Positions 10,329 through 21,325 of a stretch of DNA of 64,000 nt are shown piece after piece; position 1 is the stretch's first letter; each line of letters begins with the position of its first letter. Source of the stretch: Yamagishiella unicocca (taxonomy: Eukaryota > Chlorophyta > Chlorophyceae > Chlamydomonadales > Volvocaceae); contig BDSL01000050.1 of NCBI GenBank assembly GCA_003116995.1, positions 310,001-374,000 on the forward strand, written 5' to 3'. A program made the translations under genes and the position numbers. The notes beneath the pieces were generated by a model. The model saw only the letters and a program-made list of their open reading frames with translations, ran no database searches and was not told the origin of the DNA.

Positions 10329-13300
10329 GTGTACACCACCGAGCAGCTGTACGAGCAGCTCCGGCCTCGGCTGTCCGTGTCTGACGGATGGCTGTCGCAG
10401 CATCACCCGGGGCTGCTGCGGGCGGCGGACGCGATGGTTGAGGCGCTGCAGAAGAAAGAATCGTACGGCGGCGGGGTTGCGCAGGTACGACATGCGTACG
10501 GCCGGCCGTCGGAACGCGGGCGTGCCAGGTCGAGTCGCAGAGTGCGACTGTGACGCAACCTCCCATGCCTTGACGGTCACGAAGCGAGCGGTCAACGATA
10601 CATGCCCCAGCCAGGAGGGGTCCCTCCCCCCCCGCCTGTGAAATGATGAGACTGCTTGCTCCGAGCAGACGCGGCGGCATCCGTTGGCGCCAACTGACCT
10701 TGTGCCGTACGGCTGCCGTGCTTGCCGTGCTGTCGTACTCCATCAACCGCAGCGCGCGGTTCACCTGGCGGCGCACCTCAAGAGCACGGACCCTATGCTG
10801 GCGGACTGGCTGGAACGCCAGGCGGCCACAGCTGGAGCGGCTGGGGTTCCCGGGGGCCCTGGGGGGCAGGCTCGCGGCGGCAACCGTGACGCCGCCAACA
10901 AGGCCAAGAAGGCCGGCGAGGGAGGCAAGTCGGACGCAGCCAACTCAGACACGGACCCGGTTGCGGGGGAGAAAGGCGCCAGCCCCGAGAAGAGCGCTGC
11001 CTCTGCCAGTACGGCACTGGAGTACCTGACCACGACGTTTGGTGAGTGGAGCAGAGGGAGGGGGAGGGCGGGAGGGAGGGGGACGTGCGTTTGGACCCCA
11101 ACCGTCGCCCCACCAACGGCCCCAACCAACCATCAACCCCCGCTGGGCCTCTTCGACTCATGCCGCAACTGCCACAACTGCCGCACCCATCCGCTGCCAT
11201 CACCTGCCGCACCTCACTCACACCGGCCACCACCCACCCACCACATCGACCCAACGGCCTTTGCTTCACCCGGACTCCCGAACTAACCAAACCAGCGCCT
11301 CGACCGTCTCTGCGTCACCAACTGCCAACCGCCGCACCCACCCCAACCGCCAACCGCTGCCCTCTCCAGCCCACCTTCGCGAGCAGCGCACCCTGGTGAT
11401 GGGCGATAAGAAGGACCGGCTGTTGAAGGAGGTCGCGGGGCTGAGGCAGCTGCGGACGGGCAGCATCAACGTGCTGCGCGGGGCGAATAGCTCCGAAACC
11501 ACCATGGCGCAGATGCTGGCGGCGCTGAAGGCGGCGGACGCGGACGAGCACGGCGGCGCGGCGCAGCCAATGGAGGTCGACGGCGCGGCGGCGGCGGCGG
11601 CGGCGGGTGGCAGCGGCGCCAAGCGGGAGGGCGGCAGCGGCGCGGCGGCTGGCAAGGGAGCTCTGGACAACCTCACCTGCATTGTGTGGGAGGACTGGCG
11701 GGTGCGCGGGGCTGGGTGGGGTGGAGTCGAGGGTGGGGCTGGGTCGGGTGGAGCCAAGGGTGGGGGGCGGAACGGGGTAGGGGTATTGCGGGGAGCATGG
11801 CACTGAAGAGACGGGCCGGGGGAGGGCTGTTGATGCCTACTGTCTAAAGCGGCGCAGCGACGGGGAACCGAAAAGGGCGCCGTGACAGGCTCGCAATACA
11901 CACCCACCCCCTGGTTCCCCCGGCGCCAAGTCTCTCCGTCCTACCTTACCCGTCCCGACCCGACCCGCCCGCCCCCCACCCCCCGAACCCCGCAGGTTCC
12001 GGAGCGCCTCGATGCGCTGCTCCGGTCCGGTGACACGGCGTGTGTGTATGTGGAGGTGCACTGCAGGTGGGGTGAGGGGCCGGGGGACAGGGGGGCGACG
12101 TTGCGCATGGAGGGGGAGACAGAGGTAGCGAGGAAGCCGGTGGAAACGGCAGCGGAGGCATGGGGGGGATTAGGGAAGTGTGCTGGTCGCAACGACGGAT
12201 GTGGCCGGTACCGTACGAGTGCACCACCACCACCACCACCACCACCACCGCCACCATCTTGTCCGGTTGCGCCTACATATCCGTCCCCTACATTTGCGGT
12301 CCCCCCTACATATCCTTTTGGCATCAACCCAACAACACACGTCGCCTGCCTGCCTGACTGACTCGGCCCGTTTCCCTTTGTTTCGCTCCAGGGATGGCCC
12401 CGAGGACACCCGCTTGGCCATGCGGCTGAGTACCTTCGTGTCCCTGGCGCTGTGCAACCAGCGGCTCATAGGTGGGGCGTGAGAGGAGACCCGTGGGTCG
12501 GCACAGCTGGGGGCGCCGCGGGGAGGGGGCGGCAGGGACGAAGCGGGGCTTGGTAGGAACGCGTCCCAACCCCGCCCCAGCCTCTCCTCCCCCTCCCCCT
12601 CCCCCTCCCCCTCCCCGTTTCGCTTGTATGTACCAATTCAGTTCTCCCTAATCGGTTTTTTCTTTTCACTGCCTGCGTCATGCCCCCCGCACCTCCCGTT
12701 CCCCCACAGCCGAGTTGTACCAGGATATGTTCATCACCCCTCAGCGAGCAGCCGCCGCCCGGCCGCAGCGCAAGCGCCAGCGGACCGCCGCCGAGGAGAC
12801 GGTGCAGACGCTGGACGAGTCCCCCGACTCCCTCGACTTCGTGGACTTTGTGGAGGCGCTGCACCGCCGGATGCCGCTGCGGTGCGGCTGGATGTACGCC
12901 AACGCCATCATGCCGTCGGCGGTGGAGTGGGACAGGGTGTTTGGGCGCAAGGTGGGCCCTGTCCGGGGGGGTGGGTTTAGGGTTTCGAGGAAGACCCGGT
13001 CGGGTGGGTGGGTGGGAGCGGGGGGGAGAGAGGGGACGTGCGGTGAGGGTAAGGTTAGGCACAGCCGCGGAGGCTGGGATGGACGAGGGTGGGGGGGGGT
13101 TGGCGGGTAGGGGCGGGTAGGGGCGGGGCGGGTAGGGGGGGGTCGCGGCGGCGAGGTCGTTGTGGACGGCGTACCCGGTTGGGCGGTTCACCGCCTCTTG
13201 AAAGGAAGGTCCCATTAGTAAGCATTAGTCACTTCATGCGTATGTACGACATGCCGTTTCCCGCTTTCGGCCCCCCGCCAGGCCGGTCGCCTCAGCGGGC

Positions 13301-16300
13301 TGTACGACGGCGGCCCCGAGCTGGACGCCCTGGGTCGCGCCTGCCTGGCGTTCCACCACACCCGCCACGAGTCACCGGTTCTGGACGTGCACATGCTGGC
13401 CTCGCACCTGCGGCAGCAGCAGCAACAACAACAGCAGCAGCAGGACGGGGAGGTGCCCTCTGCAGGTGCCTCACCACCGCCCGAGGCCTCCCAGCAGCTG
13501 CAGCTGCAACAGCAACAGCAAACCAACAGCAGCTGGCCTCTCCACGCGGTCCAGCTGGCGGCGACGTCAGCGACGTCGTCGTTGGCGGTGCCGGCGGCGG
13601 CGGCGGCTGGCGCCGCCGCCGCCGCCGCCAGCGTCGAGCCGGCGCATCCGCACGACGGCGGCCACCTTCGAGCGCCGGTTACTAGCACGAGCACTAGTAC
13701 GACAAGCGGTGGCGGCGGCGCCGGCCACTCGGCGGCGCCGCTGCCGGCGGACGTCGACGGCGGCGGCGCCGTCAGCGCCCCAGTGGCGGCGGTTGGCTCC
13801 GGCCGCGCCGATAGCGGCGCCAGCGGCCACGGTTGCGGCGGCTGCTCGTCGGCCGGCGCGGCCGGCGACGGCGCGGTGAGTGGGTCGGCGGCTGAGTGCG
13901 ACATTGCGACCCGTGGGTCGGCCGCGACGCGGTCGCTCATCTTGCAACGGCCCGGCGAGAACGGCCGCGGGCTGGATTTGGGTCACCTCAGCTGTTGTTG
14001 CATACCGGCCGCGCCCCTTTCTGACGACTTCCTGGGTGAGCTGATTCGCCAGACGACGGCGGGGCAGGCGGCGGCGGAGGTGGCGGCGGCGGCCGCCGCC
14101 GCCGCGGCCCTCAGGGCTAGCAAGTGCGCCGCCGCCGCCGCCGTCAGCGGCGCCAAGTGCCAGGGCACGTGCGCGGTGGAGGCCGCTGTCGCAGCGGCTG
14201 CCGCCGCCGCCGCCACGGCGGCTGCCGCCGCCGTGTACGTGTCCCTTGTGGAAGATGAAGAGGCGGAGGAGCTCTTTGAGGCTGTGAACGAGGAGCTGAT
14301 GGCGGTGGAGGAGGCGGCGGAGGAGGCGGAACGGGAGCTGCCGGAGGTCAAGCTCGAGTCGGAGGGCGGCGGCGCCGCCGCCGCCGCCGCCGCCGCTACC
14401 GCGGCGCCTGCTGGCGGCGCCGCAGGCCGCGGGGCGCTCCACTTGAAAGGCGCCTTCTCCCACCGCATGCAGCTGCTGCCCGGCGTCTTCTTCCCCTACT
14501 ACATCGGCAGCCAGGCCTTCACAAACACGGCGGTGAGCATTTCTTTCAGCAGGAGAAGGGGTGCCCGCGCGTATGGGGCGCCAAGGGGGAAGGAAATTAT
14601 GTGAGGGGGGGGAAGGGGGGCCGGCGACCGGGTTCCACGACATGGGAGACCGGGTTACACGACATTGGAAGTGCAGTGTGTGGAAGGGAGGGGTAGGGGA
14701 TGCCTGGGGGCTTAGGTTGTGCACGCTGCAGGTTTTGGTCTTCGGTCGCGCGCCACGCATGCCTCGCTTTACCTTGTCGCCCTGCCACCACCACCACCTG
14801 CACCGCCTGCTCGGAACCCGCGCCTCTCAACTTTTGCTCCCCCCTTCACCTCCCCCCGCCTCTCCCACTCCACTCCGTCGCCCTCCCAGTGGCACGTGGA
14901 AGACTTCCTGCTGCAGTCCATCAACCTGATGCTGGTGGGGCGGCCCAAGGCCTGGTGGTGGGTGCCGCGGGACAAGGAGATGGTGTTCCGGGAGTACCTG
15001 GAGGACCAGTGGGACACCGAGGAGTGAGTATTGGGGGAGAAGGGGAGGGGAAGGGGGGGCGGAAGGTAAGGGGAAGGGGGAGAAGGGGAAGGAGAAGGCC
15101 AGGGGGAGGAGAAGGGGAGAAGGCCAGGGGGGGGAGAAGGGGAGGGGGAGGTGAAGGGGAGGGGGAGGAGAAGGCGAGGGGGAGGAGAAGGTGAGAGGGA
15201 GGGGGAGGAGATAGAAACAGGGACATAGGAGTGAGGGGAGCAGGTAGTGGGATGCGGCGGGGGGCTCTAGGAGTGAAAGGGGAGGTAAGGAGTGAGGGGG
15301 AAGGTAAGGAGTGAGGGGGGAGGTAAGGAGTGAGGGGGGAGGCTGCATCCGAGCGGGCCGGTACGGTTTGGGTGTGCGGCAGGGAGGGGTATGGCGTGTT
15401 TTGAGAGGTTGGGATCAGGGTTGCTGCAGAGGCAAGGGGGGGGAAGCTCGCGACAGGAGTGGTGTGGGATGGATGAAAGGTAATGGCGAGGTAGTGGCAG
15501 CGATAGCCTCGTCCCGTAGGAGTGGTTGGCCGAGCCCCGCACCAATTGGGTATAGCGCTCCCTTCCCTACCCGCTTCCCGCTCCGACTCACCCCAGAGTC
15601 CGCAACTCGTTTCCGCGCCCCTCTCCCACAACCAACCCCGCCATTCCCCCGCTCTGCTGCCTCGCTCTCTCTCTCCCTCCAGCATCTACACCAAGTCGGT
15701 GCCGCTGGCCTCGGTGCCGCTGGAGAAGCTGGTCAAGATGGGAATCAGACGCAGCGTGCAGCTGCCGGGAGCCATCTTCATAACCAGCCCAGGTGGGTCG
15801 GGCGAGAGAGGGGGAGAGAGGGGGCAGAGAGGGGGCGACAGAAGGGGGAGAGAGGGTCCAGGGGTCCAGACAGGGGGAGGGAGCGTGAAGGCCGGGACTC
15901 CCCCCCCCCCGGGACGAGACTCGACCTCCGGATTTCTTAACCTAAACAACCAAGTCGTCCAGCATGCAACTCCGCCCGCCCGCCCGGCCCCCTCCCCCCC
16001 CACACACGGGCCTCCTCGCATAACCCTCACCCCTTCCGGCCCCCTCCCGCCCCCCTCCACAACCGCAGGCTACGCCTTCCACACGACGCTGTCCTCGGGT
16101 TGGTCCATGGCGGACTCCGCCAACTTCATGGCCAACGTGGTGGGCAAGGTGAGGGGAGCGGAGGCGGGGAGGAGGGGCGGCAGGGTGCCCTGGCAGCTGG
16201 TTTCGGGGCTAGGAAGGGGCGAGGCATGCAGTCCACCATTGCGGGCCGGCAGGAGCGGACTCTCCGGGTAACACAGGCAGCGGGGACAAACGCGCCCCCT

Positions 16301-17220
16301 CCTTGCAACACACCACCACCACAGCCGTGTCCCCGTCCCTGTCCTGTCGTACGTCGGTTCCCCATCCCCTGCCTGTCGTACGTCGGCGGTTCCCCCTGCA
16401 GGACATGCACGTGCTGGAAGACGAGCGGCCGCTGGAGCAGTACCCGGAGGCGGAGGGGCGCACCAGCACCGGCGAGTGGGTCCGCTTCACCATGCGGCGG
16501 ATCGAGGAGCTGCGCGCGCACAACAACCCAGCATACACGCCGCGGCCTCTGCAGCGGCCGCGCTTGGAGGCGGCGGCGCGCCGGGCGGCGGCCGCCGCCG
16601 CCGCCGCGGCCGCGGCCGCAGAAGTCAAGGCGGAGACGAAGGAGGAGGAGGAGGAGGATCCTCTCGTCGCTGTGCCGGCGTCTGCGGTCAAGAGTAAGAG
16701 CAAGGTGGAGGACAGCCCGCAGCAGCAGCAGCGGCAGCGGAGGCAGGAGGAGCGGAGGCGAGAGTCGGGGCCGTCGCGGCCGTCGCGGCAGCAGTCGACG
16801 CCGGTGGCACAGCGAGGGGCTGCGGCGACTGAGACGAGAGGTGGCGCGGCGGCGGAGCGGCAACGGCAGCAGCAGCAGCTGCTGCCGGAGCAGCCCGCGC
16901 GGGCGGACGGTCAGGGTGACGCTGCGGGGGCTGGGGGGCTGCTGCCGCAGGGCGCGGGGGGGCTGGAGGTGGGGGTGGAGGTGCAGATGGTGGCGCAGCC
17001 GCAGCAGCAGCCGCAGCAGCAGCCGCAGCAGCAGCCGCAACAGGAGCAGGAGGGGCAGGAGGCGCGGCATCAAGGGCAGGACCAAGGACAGGAGCAGGAC
17101 GCGCGGCGGCAGGAGGGCGAGCGGGGGCTTGCGCTGGTGAAGGCGGAAGCGGCGGAGGGGGAGGCGGAGGCCATGGGGGTTGTGGCGCTGGAGGTGCAGC
17201 GGCGTGTGGAGGTGGTTTGA
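10329..17220 (+). CDS. JmjC-domain protein, probable Fe(II)/2-oxoglutarate histone demethylase (first exon not found)
   Basis: Exons: 10329-10484, 10753-11041, 11370-11701, 11996-12066, 12392-12471, 12710-12951, 13282-14532, 14890-15023, 15683-15792, 16069-16148 and 16402-17220. Phases agree throughout and give 1,187 aa before TGA 17218-17220. Numbering from 10329, a JmjC fold spans about 780-910: FFPYYIGSQAF, then WHVED with iron ligands H809 and E811, GRPKAWWW with the 2-oxoglutarate Lys, and GYAFHTTLSSGW with the second iron His, H893. H893 lies 14 residues before the Asn of SAN, the spacing of the KDM4 GYH...STN segment. The full metal triad suggests an active nuclear dioxygenase. No JmjN or PHD domain is visible. 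Low-complexity inserts include poly-Q, Ala runs and a Gln/Arg-rich tail with PQQ repeats. An optional in-frame intron (13876-14052, 177 bp) is possible inside the largest exon. No ATG precedes the first exon in frame, so the start is upstream and unknown. Confidence 0.85.
12222..12255. repeat. (CAC)n microsatellite in a JmjC intron
   Basis: Tandem CAC triplets with one CGC interruption, between the exons ending at 12066 and starting at 12392. Confidence 0.9.
12583..12617. repeat. (CTCCCC)n tract in a JmjC intron
   Basis: Tandem ctcccc units upstream of the exon that starts at 12710. Confidence 0.85.
13414..13443 (+). repeat. Poly-glutamine run in the JmjC protein
   Basis: Ten consecutive Gln codons (CAG x3, CAA x3, CAG x4). 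The mixed codons lower slippage. More Gln-rich stretches follow near 13498-13535. Confidence 0.95.
15028..15345. repeat. Polypurine tract of about 320 bp in a JmjC intron
   Basis: Almost pure G/A on the + strand, with nested tandem units such as ggggagggggaggagaagg. At the 3' end there are four copies of an 18-19 bp unit (ggtaaggagtgagggggg). It lies between the two exons that supply the first and second halves of the JmjC metal site. Confidence 0.9.
16996..17049 (+). repeat. PQQ-repeat in the JmjC C-terminus
   Basis: Tandem Gln-Pro-Gln-Gln codons (cagccgcag repeated), giving a Gln/Pro-rich tail. Confidence 0.9.
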
Positions 17221-17248
17221 GCGGGGCGCAGGCCGGCTGACCGGCCAG

Positions 17249-17274
17249 CTGGCTGGCTGGCTGGCTGGCTGGCC

Positions 17275-17316
<42 letters not shown>
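17249..17316. repeat. (GGCT)n microsatellite just after the JmjC stop codon
   Basis: About 16 units of ggct with a few ggcc variants, starting roughly 28 bp past the TGA. It probably lies in the 3' UTR. Confidence 0.9.
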
Positions 17317-17317
<1 letters not shown>

Positions 17318-17447
17318 CTGTATGTTTTGTATCTCTACTACTCAGGCAGGGCCAGTCCATCCTGGTGCCTAGGTTTGGGGCTCCGGCGCTTGGATCGGCG
17401 TCTGCCCCGTGGGGGGCCAATTTAAAATTTAAACGGCCAATCTAGAT

Positions 17448-17492
17448 ACGGCCATTCTACGGCCGTTCTACGGCCTTTCTACGGCCATTGTA
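17448..17492. repeat. 12-bp tandem repeat (tacggccnttc)
   Basis: Four units: tacggccattc, tacggccgttc, tacggcctttc and tacggccattg. An AT-rich palindromic word (aatttaaaattt) lies just upstream. Confidence 0.85.
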
Positions 17493-18702
17493 CAGGACAG
17501 GGACGTGACATGACATAGCGCATGACGGTACTCGATTGGAAACATGACGGGCCTTATGACACGCGAGAGGCACGAGGTTTGTGGCCCTACCCGGGTGGAG
17601 CCGCCGCTCTGTCGGCTGACTTTGCAAATCATTGCGCCGCCCGGCCTTTGACCCGGGGTCGGTGGCGGGGGCAGGTCGGTGGCGAGGCCAGGTCTGCGGG
17701 CCGCAGACATTGTGGCGTGCGATGCGGGGCGCGCGCGTTTGCTCGGCGTTTTCTCGGTTGGCGGCTGTGCGGATGGATGTGGAGGGCTGAGAAATGCCCT
17801 GCGGGTGCGCATGCGCACACCGCCAAAGTATCTGCGCAGGGGTGGGGCGAGGAGATCCTGGTGTGCGGGAGGGGGAGAGAGGGAGGGGCTGTCTGCGGCA
17901 GCGTAGGCGGAGGGAGCAAAAGGGAAAGCCGGGAAGGACCCGGGCGGGAATGGGCGGGCGGCAGCGCAAGGCCAGCTGGGCCAGCGGGCTCTCGGAGGGG
18001 CCAGGCGAGGCGAGGCTGAGCAGCGGCCGGATGTAGGTCTCGGGTAGGGTATGAACGACGGGTTGTGAACACTGCCCTGGACGTACGACATGTACGGCGG
18101 CGATGCTCTTGCGGATGGGACGGGTCCGCCAGGGCCGGCCAGCAGGCCGTTTGTCGTTGGGCCCTGCCGGAAGGTGACTCGACAACCGACAACCGACGGT
18201 TCCAACCTTCCCCAAATTCGTTGGGGAGCTAAACAGCTAATAATTTGGGTTGGGGGTTGAGACGAAACCCGTAGGCAAGCACTGGCTTGCATTGGGGTTG
18301 GGATGGGGTGGACTGGGCATTGATGGGAATACACAAGGAGGAGAAGGGAACCGGCTACCTACCCCCCCCTTCCCGCTACCTACCCCCGCCTCCCTTTGAC
18401 TGGGGGCGTCAACTGAACTACCGCTAGACGTACAATGGCGGTGGCACGAGGTGATGCTGCGGCTGCGTGAGGCAGGGAATCTGTGCGCGCGCGCGCAACT
18501 GCTGCGCAGGCCCCTGCAATCAAGGCGTGGCGTGTAGATGCGGAGTGGATGTGGTTGGCGTGTAGGATTGGGGGCGGAGGCGCCCCGCGGGGGCGGGCCG
18601 AGCTGGGCGGCTCCTAGGGCGCCCCTCGTGCCGCTGTCCACCCCAACAGGGATGATGTTGGCGGAATGGCGGGCCCGCTGTCGGGGGCATTGCGCGCGGT
18701 GG

Positions 18703-18770
18703 TCTGTACGACCTTGTCAGTGTGGCCTGTACGACCTTGTCAGTGTGGCCTGTACGACCTTGTCAATGTG
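18703..18770. repeat. Three-copy 25-bp tandem repeat
   Basis: Three near-identical units with the core ctgtacgaccttgtcagtg; the last has a for g. Confidence 0.9.
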
Positions 18771-21028
18771 CTGGGGTGTTAAGTAACTAACTAACTAACT
18801 GCGAGCGCTATGTAGGCCGGTGTGGGGCCGGGGGGTTGGGGGAAGGGGGGGGCCTAATATAGGTCGGGACTGCGGCGCCTGGCAAAGCATCGGCAGGGGA
18901 GGTTGAAGGCGCGGGATTGTGCGAGGAGGGTGTGTGTGTGTGATGGGCGGGACGAGGATCGGCGCGTACGACAATGGGCGATACGAATGCTCAAAGGTGG
19001 ACGCTGTAAAAACGACCGCTGGCTGGATGGCGGTTGCAGGGCCGCTGGGCCCTGGACAAGAGGGCGGTGCTGCGGGCTGCCGCCGGTTTGGGACGGCCGC
19101 GCGCGGCGATCCCGGGCGGGAACGGAAAAGAAGAGGAAGAGATTTGGGTTTCCCTGTTGGAAGCGGAACGTGAAAGCGCCGGCAGAGTGACTCAGCCAGG
19201 TAGTGATGCCCAAACAGCAGCGACAAGCTTGGAAAAAATATAAGCAAGATGCACTCGCCTTGACTGGGTGACGTGACAGAGACGATCCCTGCTGCCACTG
19301 GACGGGCGCGGCGCCGGGCGTGATTAAGGCAACGAAGCATTTCCTGGGGCCGGGGGGGGGCAGGGCACCGCTTCCAAGCTAAGCTGAGCGGCCAAGCGGC
19401 TCCAAGCTGGTGCTAGCGGCCAGACGAGTTGTCCGGGTCGGGCTGTGTGGAGTGAAGAGGTGCCCGTGCGCGGGGCTCTTCTTCTTTGGGGGGCCGGGGG
19501 GGTAATGAGAAGAAACTGGATAGGAAACCGATTACTACATACCGGTAGCAGGAGGAGGGTACGAGAAGAAACCCGTGGGTCGGCAATCGATAGAAAACCC
19601 GATCAGGAAGCCGTTTGGTACACGCGCTTGGAGGTGCATGCTGGAGGACAAGGTTTAGGTAACGAAATCCGGAGGTCGAGTTTCTACCCCGGCTGCTATG
19701 CTGTGCTCAGAACGAACGGAAACAAGGACTTCGCGCGGTATAGGGAAACATTTTGAGGGCCCCGGTTGTGGGTACATGGTGGAGAACTTCGTGTGGTGGC
19801 TCGACATGCTAGAGCGAGACTCGTCTCGTCGAAGCCCAAACCCGCCCGAGTAGGAGGGTGGGTGGGTGCGGTGGGGGGATAGCGTGAAGCGGGGGGGTGG
19901 TCCCCTCCAAGGGGCCACCCTCCTCAAGCGCACGCGCGGGAGCCGGAGCCCGGCCCGCTTCCACGACTGGAGTCATCGCGGTGTACTAGCTCGTCCATTA
20001 GTATGCATGCGGCGCACATATGCTGCCACGCCCATTCCAGGTGTGCGATTCGGTGTGCTAAGATGTACAGTGTGGACTTCGAGCGCCGACATGTCACCCG
20101 GGAACAGCCTCATATAACGGTAATTACGTTCTTCTTGATAATTCTTTACAGCAAACAGACAGCTAAGCTATAGCGCGCCTCGCATGACCGCGTCCTCCAG
20201 CTCTTTCAGGAGGCGCCGGCAGGCGATCGAGCAACGTCCAGCCAAAACGATCGCGCCTGGCCTGGGCTTGCAATTCCATTCCACTATATCTATGCACAAC
20301 GCAATTTTTAGAAGTCTGCAACACCCGTTGCATCTGCTCTATTAAATGAGGCCGCCCTGGCGCCAGCTAACTCCCTCTTCCCATTTCCTTCCTTCTGCAT
20401 GTTCATCTGACCCGGCCCACCCCTGGACCACTAGCAGCGAGCGGCGCGTCATCGGCCACCACCACCACCACTAGAGGAACCGGGCACAACGCCACCCCCT
20501 CCTTACTGCACACGAAGATATACGACACACGCATGCAAACACACGAACGGTAGTGCTGCGCAAATGAGCGCACACGAAGAATCCAACAACATCCCCCCCC
20601 CCCTCACCACCATCACAGGTGTTAGTAAGCTCTTGCAGACACACGCTAGCGACGAAATCGACGAGCTGGTGCATCACCGTCTTGGACCGGTCCGTCTACG
20701 AATCGAAGAACGAAAACCGTTGTAACCGGTAACAACCCCAACTACCAACAACGAGTCAAACCTCCACGAGTCCCTTTCTTTGCTCCGGGCGGGCGGGGCC
20801 GCCGGTCCTGCGCGGGCAGCAGCCCGAGCGGCTCTGTGCCCGAGCGGCAAGAGGCGCGGGGCTCGCTGCCCGCTCGTCGACGGGCAGGAACGTAAATCAA
20901 TTATGGCGATTGTTTCAGCGCACGTCACGAAAAAACGTGTCATCAAAGCCTCGCATGTTTCCGAAAATAATGTTTCATCGAAGCCTCGCATACGTTGACA
21001 CCCACATGTGCAGCAATCTCTTAATCTC

Positions 21029-21062
21029 TTGTTGTAACGGTAATAAGACACCGTTACAACAA
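21029..21062 (-). promoter_or_regulatory. Hairpin carrying TGTAA, likely poly(A) signal of pherophorin gene A
   Basis: Perfect inverted repeat: ttgttgtaacggt at 21029-21041 and its complement at 21050-21062, with an 8 nt loop. Each arm contains TGTAA on one strand. TGTAA is the usual poly(A) signal of volvocine algae. On the - strand it falls at 21058-21054, about 270 nt after the stop codon of gene A. The assignment is inferred from position and motif. Confidence 0.5.
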
Positions 21063-21325
21063 CAACCAGCGCAGAGCCGCAGCCACGACCACCCGTACCA
21101 CCCTAATCGCCAGCGCACCGTAAAACCCTGTCCACGTCAGCTGCGCTACGACACCACAGGACACCTCAGCACGCGTGTGGTGTGTCTCTTTAGTCGGCGG
21201 TGGCGACAGGTACGGCAAGTACCTGCACTGCGACGGGGGCGTGTTGGCTAAACGCCTGGGCCGCTGTGCCGCTATGCACTCTTCTATAACCTGCAGCGCT
21301 CGTCTCTCCCGTCTCCCGTCTACAT

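Larger units (their letters stand above)
17221..21325. other. 4.1 kb between convergent genes; no supported gene
   Basis: This lies between the stop of the JmjC gene (+) and the stop of pherophorin gene A (-), so it contains both 3' UTRs. Open frames lack splice or family support. Visible contents: a GGCT microsatellite right after the JmjC stop, a tacggcc array, a three-copy repeat near 18.7 kb, a gcgcgcgcgc run near 18484, and a poly(A)-signal hairpin near 21.04 kb. Confidence 0.5.

Noticed and set aside
13081..13145. Telomere-like gggtagggg run
   Set aside because: A short G-rich intron stretch inside the JmjC gene, irregular in period; not the TTTTAGGG telomere repeat of these algae.
17468..18334. 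Pro/Arg-rich - strand frames between the JmjC gene and pherophorin A
   Set aside because: Several overlapping frames are open equally, as expected from GC content; no conserved motif.
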